Below are positions 11,890 through 22,656 of a stretch of 64,000 nt of DNA, one piece after another (positions within the stretch are counted from its first letter, which is position 1; each line of letters starts with the position of its first letter). The DNA is from Knoxdaviesia capensis. Its lineage: Eukaryota > Ascomycota > Sordariomycetes > Microascales > Gondwanamycetaceae. Location: NCBI GenBank assembly GCA_001510575.1, contig LNGK01000002.1, forward strand, positions 2,778,144-2,842,143. Reading direction: 5' to 3'. The notes under the pieces are model-generated. The model was not told the DNA's origin and made no database searches. It saw nothing but the letters and a program-made list of their open reading frames with translations. A program made the position numbers and the translations under genes.

Positions 11890-14800
11890 ATGGCCGGCAT
11901 CGAGCAGCTCGAGATCCACAGCAGGGTAAAGCTTTCTCACTCTCCCCCTTTCTTCCTGTCCATTGTCACTTGCGCCCAGCTCTAGGCGCTTTCAACAGTG
12001 TCCCAAATGGCATGTATCAATCGCCAAACTGCTAACCGTCGTGTCTCCGCATAACAGTCCTACATCATTCGCTGGGTGAAGGTTGATGAGGGAAACACAA
12101 TATCCTGGAGTGTGCAGCCGCACAAAAAGTCAATGTATGGAAATATGCTCAATTACCCCCTAACCCCGAGGGGGGGTTTGGTTTTTCGAGCTGCACCGAC
12201 TCATGTCTAACCGGCTCCCTTTTTCTTCCCGTTCCAGCAACTTCGGCATCGTAAAACACCCCGGCTCCGGCGGAACCAACCTGACCTCACTCCACTATGA
12301 CGACCTCAACGCGACCACCTCACAAACCGCTATTCCCGATGCCAAGCTCGGTCGCTTTGGCAAGAAGGAAATCACCGCCGAAGAACAGTTGGCCAGCAAA
12401 GGCTTCATCCCGGTAAAATGGCACGGCCGATGTGCAGCCGACAAGGTGTCGATGGGAACGTTTGACGTTGAACCGGGCCGGGATGGCATGTTCGGCCTTG
12501 TTTTCGACAATACTTTCTCCAAACAGACCTCCAAGTTCGCAACCTTCGTTCTCCTCATCTACCCGACCGGTGCTCCCCCGCAAACAACCCACCACCTTCC
12601 CAATCTCGGTATGACGCTTGCCAGCGGAACTGGAGGCAGTCGAACCAGCCTGGGTCGCGCCAGCAACATCCACTCAAACGCTACCGCTTTCGAGTCGGTC
12701 GACAGCCTGCATAGTAACAACGCCCCCGGACAGCAGGGAACCTCGGTTTCGGGCCGTAGTGATGCCGGAGGTGCCACCCCTACGGCTGCATCCAACTCGT
12801 CCTACCATGTTGGTACTCTCCTGAAGCGCCGCAGAAAGCGCGGTCGTGGCTTTGCCCGGCGATTCTTCTCCCTGGACTACTCCTCGTGTACCCTGTCATA
12901 CTACTATAACCGCAACTCGTCGGCCTTGCGTGGCGCAATCCCCCTCTCTCTAGCCGCCATTGCGGCTGATGAAGCGCGCCGAGAGATCAGCATCGATTCC
13001 GGGGCTGAAATCTGGCACTTGAAGGCCTCCAATGCCAAAGAGTTTCAGGACTGGGCTCGTGCCCTCGAGCGCGCGAGTCGCATTGCCCGCGGGCTCGAAC
13101 CCTCGCCGCACCCGGCCCACAGTCATATCCTACAGCGCAAGTCGTCTCGCCAACTCTTGACTCAGGCTCAGTCAAACCCCGAAGAAGATCGCGAATGGCA
13201 GCAGGTGGAGACGCTGGTCAGCCGTATTGTTGGAACCCGGGACGCTTTGCGTCGGCTGGTCAAGGACATTGCCGCTCATAGCCCCCAGGCCCCATCGTCC
13301 GTCAGGCCAACAGGCGCTGCCTCCACTTCTCTCCTGTCTCCGCCCGAAGAAGAGCCCCCGGCTCCCTCTCCGCTGAACGAGAAGCGATCTTTCTGGAAGC
13401 GGAAGCCAAGTAATGCCCAGCTGAGCCCTCCCGCCACCCTTTCGGCTGCCGTAGCCGGCTCAGCAGCCGCTACCGCTGCCACGGTTGCAGCTCCCCAGGT
13501 CAATAGCACCATCGCGGCGAACGCTTCATCCAATGGTGTCGAGCCTGGAATCACCCGCAGGCGATCCAAGGGTCCCGCTCCCCGAGAGCAGACGCTTCAG
13601 GAGCACTGCGAGGCCCTCCTTTCCGATCTTGATTCGTCTCTGGCCGAGTTTGGTGGCCTGATCTCCTCGAGCAAGCGCCGCCGCACCCCGGCCACCTCTT
13701 CTTCCACGGTTATGCTATCGCGGAAGAGCACAGATTCCGCTTCGACCGTCGATGAGTTTTTCGATGCCGAGCAGGGTGATAATGCTAACACGCGGATTGT
13801 GCGCATTGACCGAAGCGAAGACGAATCCCCCGAATCCGATGGGGATGAGGCCTCTCTGCGCGACTCGTCGTCGATATCCTCTATAGACGACGATGATACC
13901 GCCGGCGGAGACGACGGCAACTTGTACCCTGCACGACCGAAGAGCCTGGCTCCGCTGCCAATCAACGACGTCATCAAGCGTCGCCGCACTATTCCTCCCG
14001 CCACAGTGCTGCCGCCGAGCTTGATCGCGTTTGTGCGCAAGAACGTCGGCAAGGATCTAAGTACCATTAGCATGCCCGTATCTGCGAACGAGCCCACGTC
14101 TCTCCTTCAGCGCGTGGCCGAGCAGCTCGAGTACGCCCAACTTCTAGACAAGGCGGCCAAGCTGCCGAACGTGAACCACCGTTTGCTCAACGTTGCGGCG
14201 TTTGCCGTGTCCCAGTTCAGTGGCGGCCGTGCACGGGAGCGAGCCATCCGCAAGCCGTTCAACCCGCTACTGGGAGAGACCTACGAGCTTGTCCGCTCGG
14301 AAAAGGAAGTGCCCGGCGGGTTCCGGCTGATTGTGGAAAAGGTCACGCACCGTCCGGTGCGGCTGGCCATGCAAGCCGACTCGGCCTTGTGGTCGTTCTC
14401 GCAGTCTCCGGCCCCGGCGCAGAAGTTCTGGGGTAAGAGCGCAGAGATCACCACCGAGGGCAAGGTGCGCGTGGCGCTGCGGTTGCCCAACGGCAGCGAC
14501 GAACTGTACTCGTGGACGATCGCGACCATGTTCCTACGAAATGTGGTGATGGGCGAGAAGTACGTCGAGCCGGTGGGCACGATGAACGTGGTCAACGAGA
14601 CTACGGGCGCCAAAGCCGTGGTGGAGTTCCGCGGCAAGGGCATGTTCGGCGGTCGCTCAGAGGACGTGCAGGTGGAGACGTACGACCCTGACGGCGTGCA
14701 CACAGGCAGCTGCCTAGCAGGCACATGGACACAGGCTCTGCGGGTGGTCGAGTCTGGTAAGGGCGGCAGCGGTGAGGAGATCTGGCGGGTGGGCAAGCTG

Positions 14801-15163
14801 GTCGACAACGCGGCGCAGACGTACGGCATGCCGGAGTTTGCGGCGATGCTGAACGAGGTGACCGATGCCGAGCGCGGCAAGCTGCCCCCGACGGACAGCC
14901 GACTGCGGCCCGACCAGCGGCTTGCCGAGGACGGTAAGCTGGACGAGGCCGAGACGTGCAAGACGGCGCTCGAGGAGGCGCAGCGGGCGCGCCGGCGGGT
15001 GCTGGAGGAGAGCGGGGAGGAGTACCGGCCCAAGTGGTTCGTGCGGGTTGATACCGGCCCTGAAGGCGAGGAGGTCTGGAAGTTCAAGGGCGGCAAGGAT
15101 AACTACTGGGAGGAGAGAGCCAAGGGGACGTGGCAGGGGATTGAGGATATCTTTGCGGTGTAG
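11890..15163 (+). CDS. OSH3: Oxysterol-binding-protein-related lipid transfer protein, Osh3 type
   Basis: Three exons (11890-11925, 12058-12134, 12238-15163) encode 1,012 residues. Two short 5' exons supply the start of a GOLD-like domain (HSRSYIIRWVKVDEG onward), with CTAAC branch sites in both introns. The order is GOLD-like (about 1-140), Ser/Thr linker, PH domain (about 227-325, from YHVGTLLKRRRKRGRGFARR), a long acidic/Ser-rich linker, then the OSBP-related lipid-binding domain (about 630 to the end, with NPLLGETYEL). GOLD plus PH plus ORD is the Osh3 layout; such proteins act at ER-plasma membrane contacts through phosphoinositides and VAP proteins. The linker may hold a VAP-binding FFAT-like motif near EFFDAEQ (seen, not proved). 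The family fingerprint EQVSHHPP is present only as EKVTHRPV (738-745). The ATG at 12203 lies in intron 2 and is not the start. Confidence 0.9.
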
Positions 15164-15561
15164 TTAAATGACGTTAGCAGGAGGATTCGGGGTGGGAGAC
15201 AAAAACGAAGCGGTAGTGATGATGGTTCTATGCGCATCAAACGATTTTTGGGATGGGGGGACCAGAGGTGTGTATACGCATCCGCTGGTTCTTTTCTTTC
15301 TCATGCTACGATTCTCTTGTGCTTTTCTACAGGCTTGTTTTGGATGATGATCATGATCAACTGGCCTGAAATAGATAATTCTTGTTTGACGGTTAATAAT
15401 ATTCTCTTCAAGTTTTCTTCACTTACGTCGGGGGGCCTTCTCTGAGGGTCCTATGAAAATTGGGATGACCTCCCCCCTCTCAAGTGCACCGGATAGTACA
15501 ACTCCACGCGTTTGTGTTTGTGGAATACAAGACAAATAGTGACACACGATATAGGGAGATC

Positions 15562-15590
15562 TTAGGGTTATAGCCGCGAGCTAGGGTTTG
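15562..15590. promoter_or_regulatory. Paired telobox motifs upstream of the UPF0390 gene
   Basis: TTAGGGTT and TAGGGTTTG lie 12 bases apart. In several fungi Tbf1-bound teloboxes drive ribosomal-protein and other growth genes. The downstream gene encodes a very basic small protein, which would suit such control. The link is inferred. Confidence 0.45.
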
Positions 15591-15917
15591 CACCACCATG
15601 AATTCTGCCGGAATTATGTTCGTTATCGGGTTCACCGCCTAGTCGCAATCGCTATTTTTTCCTGCCGACTTTCACATTTTGGTCAAGACTTCCAACACTC
15701 ACCACCATTCACGACCTTCTCGCTCCTCAGTCTTCGAGCAGTTTGAGTGCTCCGCCGCATCACTGTCCTATCCCGTAACGGTGAATATCGCAAGCCGTCG
15801 TGACCCCTCATCGAGCGACGTCCCCGACCTATTCAACACACCCACAGCCCCACCACCACAGGACACCAGTCTCCTCGCCGTCTCTGTGTGGCCCATAGCC
15901 CACAACCCCCACAACCT

Positions 15918-15938
15918 CACACACACACACACACACAC
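15918..15938. repeat. (CA)n microsatellite in a 5' leader
   Basis: An uninterrupted run of about ten CA units ends 16 bases before the ATG of the UPF0390-like gene, so it is probably transcribed in its leader. Confidence 0.9.
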
Positions 15939-15954
15939 CCGGCCGAGAAATATA

Positions 15955-16251
15955 ATGGTGCAAGGCGGCATCAAGAAACAGACCGGCCCGAACGCGCAGG
16001 TGCGGGCCAAGAAGTCCAAAGCGTCGATCGCCAACAAGGACCGCGTGGCGAAGCCGCAGATGGCGAAGGCCACCACCGCGGCCGACCGCCAGCAGAAGAA
16101 GTTCTCGTCGGCGCTCACGGGCAAGACCGAGAAGCTGCTCGGCGAGCGCGCTGGACATCTCGAGCTGATCGGCAAGGGCAAGAAGGCGGGCCGGAACACG
16201 CTGGGCGCCGGCGGTCGGACACAGAAGGGCGGTTCCAAGAAGTTCGGCTAA
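15955..16251 (+). CDS. UPF0390 / DUF2462 small basic protein
   Basis: An intronless gene of 98 residues starts MVQGGIKKQTG and ends GGSKKFG. It is very rich in Lys, Arg, Gly and Ala and has no membrane segment or cysteine. The N-terminal block (GGIKK...RAKKSK) and the length of about 100 residues fit the UPF0390 family (relatives of the mammalian Leydig cell tumour 10 kDa protein), whose molecular function is poorly defined; a nuclear or nucleolar site is plausible from composition. I chose this ATG because the family begins with a short M-x-Q-G sequence and because the in-frame extension from 15679 reads through a CA repeat and looks like leader. The upstream teloboxes would suit a growth-regulated gene. 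Confidence 0.8.
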   Translation: MVQGGIKKQTGPNAQVRAKKSKASIANKDRVAKPQMAKATTAADRQQKKFSSALTGKTEKLLGERAGHLELIGKGKKAGRNTLGAGGRTQKGGSKKFG

Positions 16252-16312
16252 GGCGCGCACAGGCAGAGACTGTCTTGTGAAAACGCTCATGAAACACTGC
16301 CTATTCTTACCT

Positions 16313-16344
16313 CAGTCTGGGTATGGGCCAGTCTGGGTATGGGC
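16313..16344. repeat. Tandem duplication, 2 x 16 bp
   Basis: The unit CAGTCTGGGTATGGGC is repeated twice without a gap or mismatch, just downstream of the UPF0390 stop codon, probably in the 3' untranslated region. Confidence 0.9.
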
Positions 16345-16582
16345 GTTGGATATCTCGTTTGGTATGTTCAACCTGTCGGTTGGTGCTGTCCTGCACAGTC
16401 GTTCTAGACGTTTGGTCTTCTGAAGGGTGACATATACCATCAACTAGCTAGATCCTGACTCAGACTAGCACGACCCAATCCTCCTTCAGAAGATGGTTTG
16501 AGTCTTCAGATCATTCATCTTTTTTCTTTTTTCAATACCTGTCAGCGCTATTACGACGTGTCAGCTGCACGCATTCTTTATG

Positions 16583-16600
16583 GTTTAGGGTTAGGGTTGG
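16583..16600. promoter_or_regulatory. Double TTAGGG telobox
   Basis: GTTTAGGGTTAGGGTTGG contains two abutting TTAGGG units, about 450 bp upstream of the decarboxylase ATG. It could be a binding site for a telobox protein or a tiny interstitial telomere scar. Confidence 0.5.
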
Positions 16601-17048
16601 AGACTACTGCTGGCGCTTAGGGAGCTCGATGCATTCATTGATGGGACCTGCATGGATCTTTTTTTTTCAACGAGCTACATTTGGTGTTTTCCTTGATGTT
16701 TGTCTTTCAAAGAATCTATCATCAATCACAGTTGCAATTGTGGTCCGATGTTGTGAACATTCGTGTGTATTAGGGAGCTAGGGGTAAGCTGGATCTTGTG
16801 GGTTAGAGTTCTTCTCTGTGAATACGGTAAGTTGAAGGTTGTTGTGTGGGTGACTTGGTTCTTCTGGATATAATCTCACAACTTCTGGCGGAGGAATGTT
16901 GATCCGGTGCCGGAGGCAATACGTTGAATTGGCTTCCGGGAGGGGCAACACCAGCCAAGTCCAAAGTTCTGATACCCTAGGGAACCTAGACTTGGAAAAA
17001 CCTACACACGCTTATCAGAAAAGTGCCAGATGCAACCACAAGAACAAA

Positions 17049-18789
17049 ATGGATTTCAATCTTGAAGCCGAATACAGAGCCCTCCGGAATATCGTTGCCG
17101 GATTTTCGGCCCAGGCCGGCGCCGAGGCCGCGACCCTTCCGGACCCGGCAACAATCTCATCCGCCCGCGCGCAACTGATCACCTCCTCCGACTGGCGGGT
17201 CCGAACCGGCCTTGGTGACTCCACCACCCTGGAGCACCTCCGCGAGGTCATCATTCCCGCGCTGAGCGGCCAGGCCCTCAGCCCGCGCTACTTCGGCTTC
17301 GTCACGGGTGGCGTGCTGCCGGTGGCCGAGGCCGCTGACAACGCGGTATCGGCGCTGGACCAGAACGTCCAGGTGCACCTGCCGGGGCAGACCATCGCCA
17401 CGGACGTTGAGGACGCTGCGCTGGGCCTGGTGGCGGCCCTGCTCGGCCTCGGCCGCGACTCGGACTGGCCCGGACACACGTTCACTACCGGTGCAACGGC
17501 GAGCAACGTGTTGGGGCTGGCGTGTGGCCGGGAGGCGGTCCTCGAAGCGGCGTTCCGCCGCACAGCTGGCGACGCACGGGCCGTGCTGTCGGTGGGAGAG
17601 CTGGGTGTGCTGGAAGCTGCCCGCCGTGCCGGCGTGCACAGTGTGCGGGTGCTTACGGCTGGCGGCCACAGCTCGTTGGCAAAGGCGGCGTCGATTGTCG
17701 GTCTTGGTCGGGCGAGTGTGCAGGAACTACCTATACACACGACATCCGGGACCCAAAGCTGGCGGCTCGACTTCGAGGCGCTGGAGGCTCGTCTTGCGGA
17801 GCCTGGCACGGCGAACATCATCTCCGTCAGCGCCGGCGAGGTGAACACCGGCGGGTTCGCGGTGGCGGGGTATGATGAGATGGTGCGAGTGCGGCAATTG
17901 GCGGATAGATACGGTGCTTGGGTGCATGTTGACGGAGGTACGTTAGGCATTTTATGTATATATAAAACGATATAATGCGTGGTGATGATGATTATGATGA
18001 TGATACTCTAACATGTTGGGTGGATTTTAGCCTTTGCTATCTTTGCTCGGGCCCTACCCAAGACACCAGAGTTTGAAAAGCTGCATGAGCTGGCGGCTGG
18101 AATCGAACTGGCAGACAGCATTGCAGCCGATTGTCACAAGGCGTTGAACGTGGTACGTGGCATTGTCTTGCTGTATACATATACTTTTCTAAGTTTCCTG
18201 CTAACACATATTCGACCAAACCTCACAACCAATCTCCCAGCCTTATGATTGCGGCATCTTCTTCACCCGGAGCTCCGACATGTTGTCCCGCAGCTTCCAA
18301 AACCAGAACGCGGCGTACCTCACTCTAGCAGCTAGTGGGCTGCCAGCCACATCGTCCGCAGGCGCAGCCGCACGGCTGTCGCCCCTGAACAGCGGCATTG
18401 AGAACTCACGCCGCTTCCGCGCGCTGCCGGTGTACGCAGTGATGGTCAGCCATGGATTCGCCGGGATTTCCGATATGCTGGTGCGCATGGTTCGACTGAG
18501 CCGCCGCGTTGCCGAGTACCTACGCCAGAGCGCCGTGTACGAGCTGCTACCGGCTGGTGGCGCTGTTAGCGAGGATGCGTGGATCAACTTTATCGTGCTG
18601 TTCCGTGCGGTTGATGCCGGCCTGAACGAGGAGCTGGTGGACCGGATCAACGCCATGCGGGACATGTATGTTAGCGGAACGGTGTGGGAGGGACGCAAGG
18701 CGGTTCGTGTGGCCGTGTCCAATTGGCGAGTGGACGTTGAGCGAGACTTTGCGGCTACTGTGAAGGTGCTGGAGGCGGTGGCCAAGTGA
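17049..18789 (+). CDS. Group II PLP-dependent amino-acid decarboxylase
   Basis: Three exons (17049-17937, 18031-18152, 18241-18789) give 519 residues. The fold is the PLP-dependent aspartate aminotransferase type. Recognisable group II decarboxylase features are the PLP-phosphate region (TTGATASNVLGLACGRE, about 147-163), VHVDGAF (292-298), where Asp295 would contact the pyridine nitrogen, and DCHKALNVPYDCG, in which Lys333 should form the Schiff base with PLP. The first intron falls between Gly296 and Ala297, the second eight bases after the Lys333 codon, so splicing is needed for an active enzyme. Length fits glutamate/aromatic/tyrosine decarboxylase-like fungal proteins of about 500 residues. 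No targeting signal is evident. The substrate cannot be read from the sequence. It converges on the cwf18 gene with a 267-bp spacer. Confidence 0.85.
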
Positions 18790-19056
18790 TGAAAAAGTTG
18801 AGGTGGTGAATAGTGAAAGAAGAGTAGTAATATTTGTTGGTATATTCCGGGTCGATATAGAGCGAGACTGTCGAACTTGCTTGTGCTGACTGGTGATGTC
18901 GAGCGCTATCGCGACAATCGTGAGAATGGCAGAGCGGCCGTGACGGAGGGCAGCCACTCAAACGGCCGTTGGCTTTCAATCTGAGCTGTAGAAGAGAGCC
19001 CAAGCCGCCTGCGGTGCTGGTATGAGAGCCTAATACTGTGCTATGCCTTGGAGGGT

Positions 19057-19671
19057 TCACACCTCCTCTAACTCGGCCCGCTCTCTCCGCAACTCCTCGG
19101 CCTGTTCCTGCTCCATCACCCTCAACCCTTCCACCAGCTCGGTTCCATCAACAGCAGCTCCGTCTCCGGCCGCTACAGCGGTAGCCGCCGTTGACTTTTG
19201 CTTATTCGCGATGCGCTCCCGCACCAGCCGGGCAATGGCGTTATCCGTGCGCACATTGATGGCCTCCATGCGGCGTTCCAGATCGCGCTTCAGGTCCCAG
19301 TTGGGCTTCTTGGGCTGCAGCGTCAGGATGTCAATTTCGGCGTCGGGCGCCGACTCCTTCAGCTCCTGGGCCTTGACCTGCTCGACGATGCGCGCGGCCT
19401 CCTTCTCGGCGGTGCGGCCCTCGGTGAGGGCCGTGGGCGGCGCGTCGAAGCCGAGCTTGGGCCCGCGGGTCTCGGCGTCGTAGTTGCGCCCCGACAGGTG
19501 TATCCGCACCACATCGGCCTCGCCGGAATCTGCGGGTTTCGCGTCGCCATCGCCGCCGGCGCCGGGGCCGCTTGCTTCGTCGTCGGGCTGTTTGCGTTTG
19601 AGAGACTTGAGCTTCGCGAGCCGGGCTTTGCGCTCGTCGGCCGCCGCGGTGAGGGTGTGGTGAGATGACAT
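19057..19671 (-). CDS. cwf18: Spliceosome-associated protein Cwf18 (CCDC12 family)
   Basis: An intronless gene of 204 residues. The N-terminus (MSSHHTLTAAADERKARLAK) and the Leu/Lys-rich LKSLKRKQ that follows match the start of the Cwf18/CCDC12 family. The block IHLSGRNYDAET is the conserved central NYDPxT-type element, and EIDILTLQPKKPNWDLKRDL is the conserved C-terminal core with the W-D-L-K-R motif. The C-terminal half is predicted to be coiled and ends in a Glu/Arg-rich helix. In fission yeast Cwf18 co-purifies with the Cdc5/Prp19-associated spliceosome complex. The protein is a little longer than its relatives because of acidic and Gly/Asp inserts and an Ala-rich stretch. It shares a 405-bp divergent promoter with the PPR gene. 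Confidence 0.85.
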   Translation of the reverse strand: MSSHHTLTAAADERKARLAKLKSLKRKQPDDEASGPGAGGDGDAKPADSGEADVVRIHLSGRNYDAETRGPKLGFDAPPTALTEGRTAEKEAARIVEQVKAQELKESAPDAEIDILTLQPKKPNWDLKRDLERRMEAINVRTDNAIARLVRERIANKQKSTAATAVAAGDGAAVDGTELVEGLRVMEQEQAEELRRERAELEEV

Positions 19672-20076
19672 GACTGATGAATAGGGAAGGAGATTCTGGG
19701 AGGCTGGGAACTGAGATTCAACGGTGGTAATGTTGAGTGTCGGAGAAGCAAGTTTGTGTATGGGAGGATGGAAAGTTATGAATGGAAGAACAGAAGTGAA
19801 GTCAGCGAGAGCTTAGAGAAAAAAGGTACCAAATTTTTTATGTGGTCAGATGCTGGCAGGTGCTGACAGCTGGCCACCACGCCAAAAAATTTGTTTGATT
19901 ATGAACTTCCACTTTGTTCCTGTTTCTTTAACAATGACTTTCTTTCATATCCAACTTCAATTTCCCTGAACATATGTCTGGACCTTCAGGCCATGATCTA
20001 AATCTCCCGATCTCAATGAGCTCTCACATTTAGGGTCAAGCACCTTCGGCTACCCTCCCCCCAAACTCATTGGCAA
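19672..20076. promoter_or_regulatory. Bidirectional promoter region, cwf18 (-) / PPR gene (+)
   Basis: These 405 bp separate two start codons on opposite strands. No gene fits inside. An ATTTAGGGTC motif (from 20029) lies 40 bp before the PPR start codon, and an AT-rich patch lies at 19885-19990. Confidence 0.6.
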
Positions 20077-22656
20077 ATGCCGCCTGCGGTTCGGCCTCGC
20101 GCCGGCTGCCAGCAGCTTGTCGCATCAATATGCGGCTCCTTTCCCCGACCACAACGGCCATGTGCGGCTCCCCAGTTCTATGTGACCTCCAGAGCGAATC
20201 GGAACTACGCAACGGCCCCTTATAACACCTCGACCGACGACGACGCCCTATCTTCTTGGAAATCCCGGCCCCTCCCTGGCCACGCCGCGTCTGCTGCCAC
20301 GAGCCGAGGGACTCCCGCAAAGGACGAGATTTCCGGGCTTGACCACATCTACAAGCAAGACGACTCGGAGTTCTGGAAACTGTTCAACGATACATGGGAA
20401 CATGACAAATCTCTCAAGGGTGGTGCTACTTCTGCCACTGGACAACAGCCGCAACAACAAACTTCTCCGACCAAACGTGCGCGACCATCACGACAGTTCA
20501 AACCGAAACGAATGCCCGTTCTCATGCCGAACCAGGCACCACGCTCCAACAAGACCTACATTCCGTTCTTTGACTACAAGGAATGGGGGTTCCTGCGCCA
20601 CCAGTTTTCGGCGGAGCAGCTACCGCACATGAAGAAAATGCACCGGGTCTGGAAGGCTCAGATCCGGGACGTGATCGCCGCCAATGGCCGACCGAAGCCG
20701 TCTCCCACGGATTGTACTGATGCCTTTGCCGAGTGTACCACGACTGAGCAGATGCAGGAAGTGTGGGAGTCTCAGGAGGGAGCCGACCTGACTCACGAGA
20801 TATGGCGGCGAACAATGCTTTCGATGCTCACAACCGATCCTACCAAGGCCGCCATGTTCCTTGAAGCCTCCACAGCATCCTCGCAGATACCCAACTCGAC
20901 ATGGCTGCATAGCGGGTACATGATCGCCGATGTTTTAAGGGTTCTCTTCATGAAAGCAAACGCACTCCCAAATCCCCACAGACGCGCCACGGCTGCCGAC
21001 GGGGTTGCCAAGACGGCTACGGTGGTGGTCCAACGCTGCCCGGATTTGAAACTCATCCCCTTTCAACAGGCGGACATTTATAACCTCCAAAGGTTTCCCC
21101 ACACTGATGTTGCACTTGCCCTCTACCAAGCACTGGTCGACGCCGGATTCAACCTTCACCCGAACACCCTGTCGCACTTTGCGTACCGGTTTGCGCAGGA
21201 CCCAGCGTCTACACACGTAGCCCAGGGGATGATATTCTCCGTTCTCGCCAAGGCTAAGAGTGCTGGAACCACAGATATCCCACCATCGTGGGCGAAGGCC
21301 TGCACTACGCTTCTCGCCACTCGGTCGGCCGATGGTGAGACCGACGTGGCGGAACTGTGGAGCTCGCTTTCAGAGGCCGGCTTCTCGCCAAACCTGATCC
21401 ACTTCACCACGCTGATGCGCCGCCTCTGCCTCGCCGGCGACATGGGCACAGCCTGGAAAGTGTTTGCCGTGCTGGTTGAACAGCGGATTGCACCGGATGG
21501 AGTGGTGTATTGTACGTTACTCGACGGGGCGCGTCGCGCTCTGGACGTAACATCGGCTACGGGCGTGCTCGAGCTAGCCACCGGTGGCGCGAGTGGCAGT
21601 GTCGACCTGTCGCGGCACGCTGACCCGCCCCCGGACCGGGAGCTGGAGGTAACCCGCCACATCCCCCTCTGGAACGCGGCGCTTCACACAATTCTGCACT
21701 TTGCCGAGAACGAGGGCAGACAGCGCAAACACCAGCCGCTCAGTAACCGCCGTGCAGTGCCAGCTTTCTTGCCGATGCTCCAGCTGTACGCGCGGATATT
21801 CGACCTAGCCCCGCTGGCCGAACTCATCCCCGCGGATCTGGATGCTCTCCTCTCGCAACACACGCCATACGAGTCGGCCGACTACCCAGACGACGACTGG
21901 CAGTTCCAGACCGAGCTGGTGCCGGCGCTGCTGGCCAGCATCCCGGCCGACCTCGGCCACGATGCAAACAGCGCCGCGTCTCGGCTGACGCCCGACAATG
22001 CCACGCTGAGTCTGATGGCGCTCGCGTACGTAAAGGCGGCAACCCAGCCCATCACGCTGGTTGAGATCCACACGCGTTTCTGCGAGCAGCTGCGCGCGCA
22101 GGGCGCTGTGGCACAGGCCATGGTGCGCGAGCACGGGACGTTCATGTACGACATCGTGATCAGCGAGTTTTCGCGCTGGCCGGGCATGTTGCGCGCAGCG
22201 CTGGACATCCTGAAGACCATGCTGACGGAGACCGTGGCCGTGCCATGCGGACCCTCGGAAGCCGGTGCGGACGCGGCGCCGGTGCTGCTCCACCCCGCAC
22301 CCACCATGCACACGTGGAACATTCTTCTGCGTGCGCTCACGCTCGAGGCCCTTCCGCCGCCGGGTGGCGCCCCGGGAGCTGCCGTGACCGGCCCGACGAC
22401 CGAGGGCCTCCTGGCGCTCATGCGCGAGCACGGCACCAACCCCGATCTGGTGACGTGGAACACGCTGATTGCCAGCTTCGCGTATAACCAGCGGCCGGAA
22501 CAGACGATGGAAGCTATCCGGGAACTCAATGCGGCCGGGTTCAAGCCGAACCAGCGGACGTTGCGGGCGTTCGGGCTCTTGAAAGACAGCGAGAGTCTGT
22601 TGCAGGCGGTTGAAGAGGAGATTGGCCGCCGGGAAGGCCTGCCACAAGCTGCATGA
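20077..22656 (+). CDS. Mitochondrial pentatricopeptide repeat (PPR) protein
   Basis: One exon codes for 859 residues. The N-terminus is rich in Arg, Ala and Ser with no acidic residue in the first 45 and contains the RNYAT element often seen at mitochondrial presequence cleavage sites, so import into the matrix is likely. Helical-repeat regions include LIHFTTLMRRLCLAGDMGTA with the following ~35 residues (about 440-498), PTMHTWNILLRALTLE (about 743-758) and DLVTWNTLIASFAYNQRPEQ with FKPNQRTLRA (about 789-830); the D-x-V-T-W-N-T-L-I pattern is typical of PPR helix A. Fungal PPR proteins bind specific mitochondrial RNAs and act in their stability, processing or translation. The target RNA is unknown; a CYA5-like role is possible but unproved. 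It converges on the gene at 23533. Confidence 0.8.
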   Translation: MPPAVRPRAGCQQLVASICGSFPRPQRPCAAPQFYVTSRANRNYATAPYNTSTDDDALSSWKSRPLPGHAASAATSRGTPAKDEISGLDHIYKQDDSEFWKLFNDTWEHDKSLKGGATSATGQQPQQQTSPTKRARPSRQFKPKRMPVLMPNQAPRSNKTYIPFFDYKEWGFLRHQFSAEQLPHMKKMHRVWKAQIRDVIAANGRPKPSPTDCTDAFAECTTTEQMQEVWESQEGADLTHEIWRRTMLSMLTTDPTKAAMFLEASTASSQIPNSTWLHSGYMIADVLRVLFMKANALPNPHRRATAADGVAKTATVVVQRCPDLKLIPFQQADIYNLQRFPHTDVALALYQALVDAGFNLHPNTLSHFAYRFAQDPASTHVAQGMIFSVLAKAKSAGTTDIPPSWAKACTTLLATRSADGETDVAELWSSLSEAGFSPNLIHFTTLMRRLCLAGDMGTAWKVFAVLVEQRIAPDGVVYCTLLDGARRALDVTSATGVLELATGGASGSVDLSRHADPPPDRELEVTRHIPLWNAALHTILHFAENEGRQRKHQPLSNRRAVPAFLPMLQLYARIFDLAPLAELIPADLDALLSQHTPYESADYPDDDWQFQTELVPALLASIPADLGHDANSAASRLTPDNATLSLMALAYVKAATQPITLVEIHTRFCEQLRAQGAVAQAMVREHGTFMYDIVISEFSRWPGMLRAALDILKTMLTETVAVPCGPSEAGADAAPVLLHPAPTMHTWNILLRALTLEALPPPGGAPGAAVTGPTTEGLLALMREHGTNPDLVTWNTLIASFAYNQRPEQTMEAIRELNAAGFKPNQRTLRAFGLLKDSESLLQAVEEEIGRREGLPQAA

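Larger units (their letters stand above)
15164..15954 (+). promoter_or_regulatory. Spacer and 5' leader of the UPF0390 gene with teloboxes
   Basis: No gene is seen. Two TTAGGG-type motifs lie at 15562-15569 (TTAGGGTT) and 15581-15590 (CTAGGGTTTG), about 370-390 bp upstream of the small basic protein gene. The last 40 bases before the ATG contain a CA repeat. The open frame from 15679 runs in frame into the UPF0390 protein, but its N-terminal 92 residues have no family likeness and are probably untranslated leader. Confidence 0.5.
16252..17048. other. Spacer between the UPF0390 and decarboxylase genes
   Basis: No gene is seen. It contains a perfect tandem duplication of a 16-base unit (16313-16344) and a double telomere-type repeat at 16583-16600. 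An in-frame ATG at 16896 would extend the decarboxylase by 51 residues, but the added part has no family likeness. Confidence 0.5.

Noticed and set aside
12203..12237. ATG at 12203 as start of the Osh3-like protein
   Set aside because: It lies in an intron ending at 12237; two upstream exons add the conserved N-terminal domain in phase.
16896..17048. Upstream in-frame ATG for the decarboxylase
   Set aside because: The extra 51 residues look like translated leader, and the family starts close to MDFNLEAEYRALRN.
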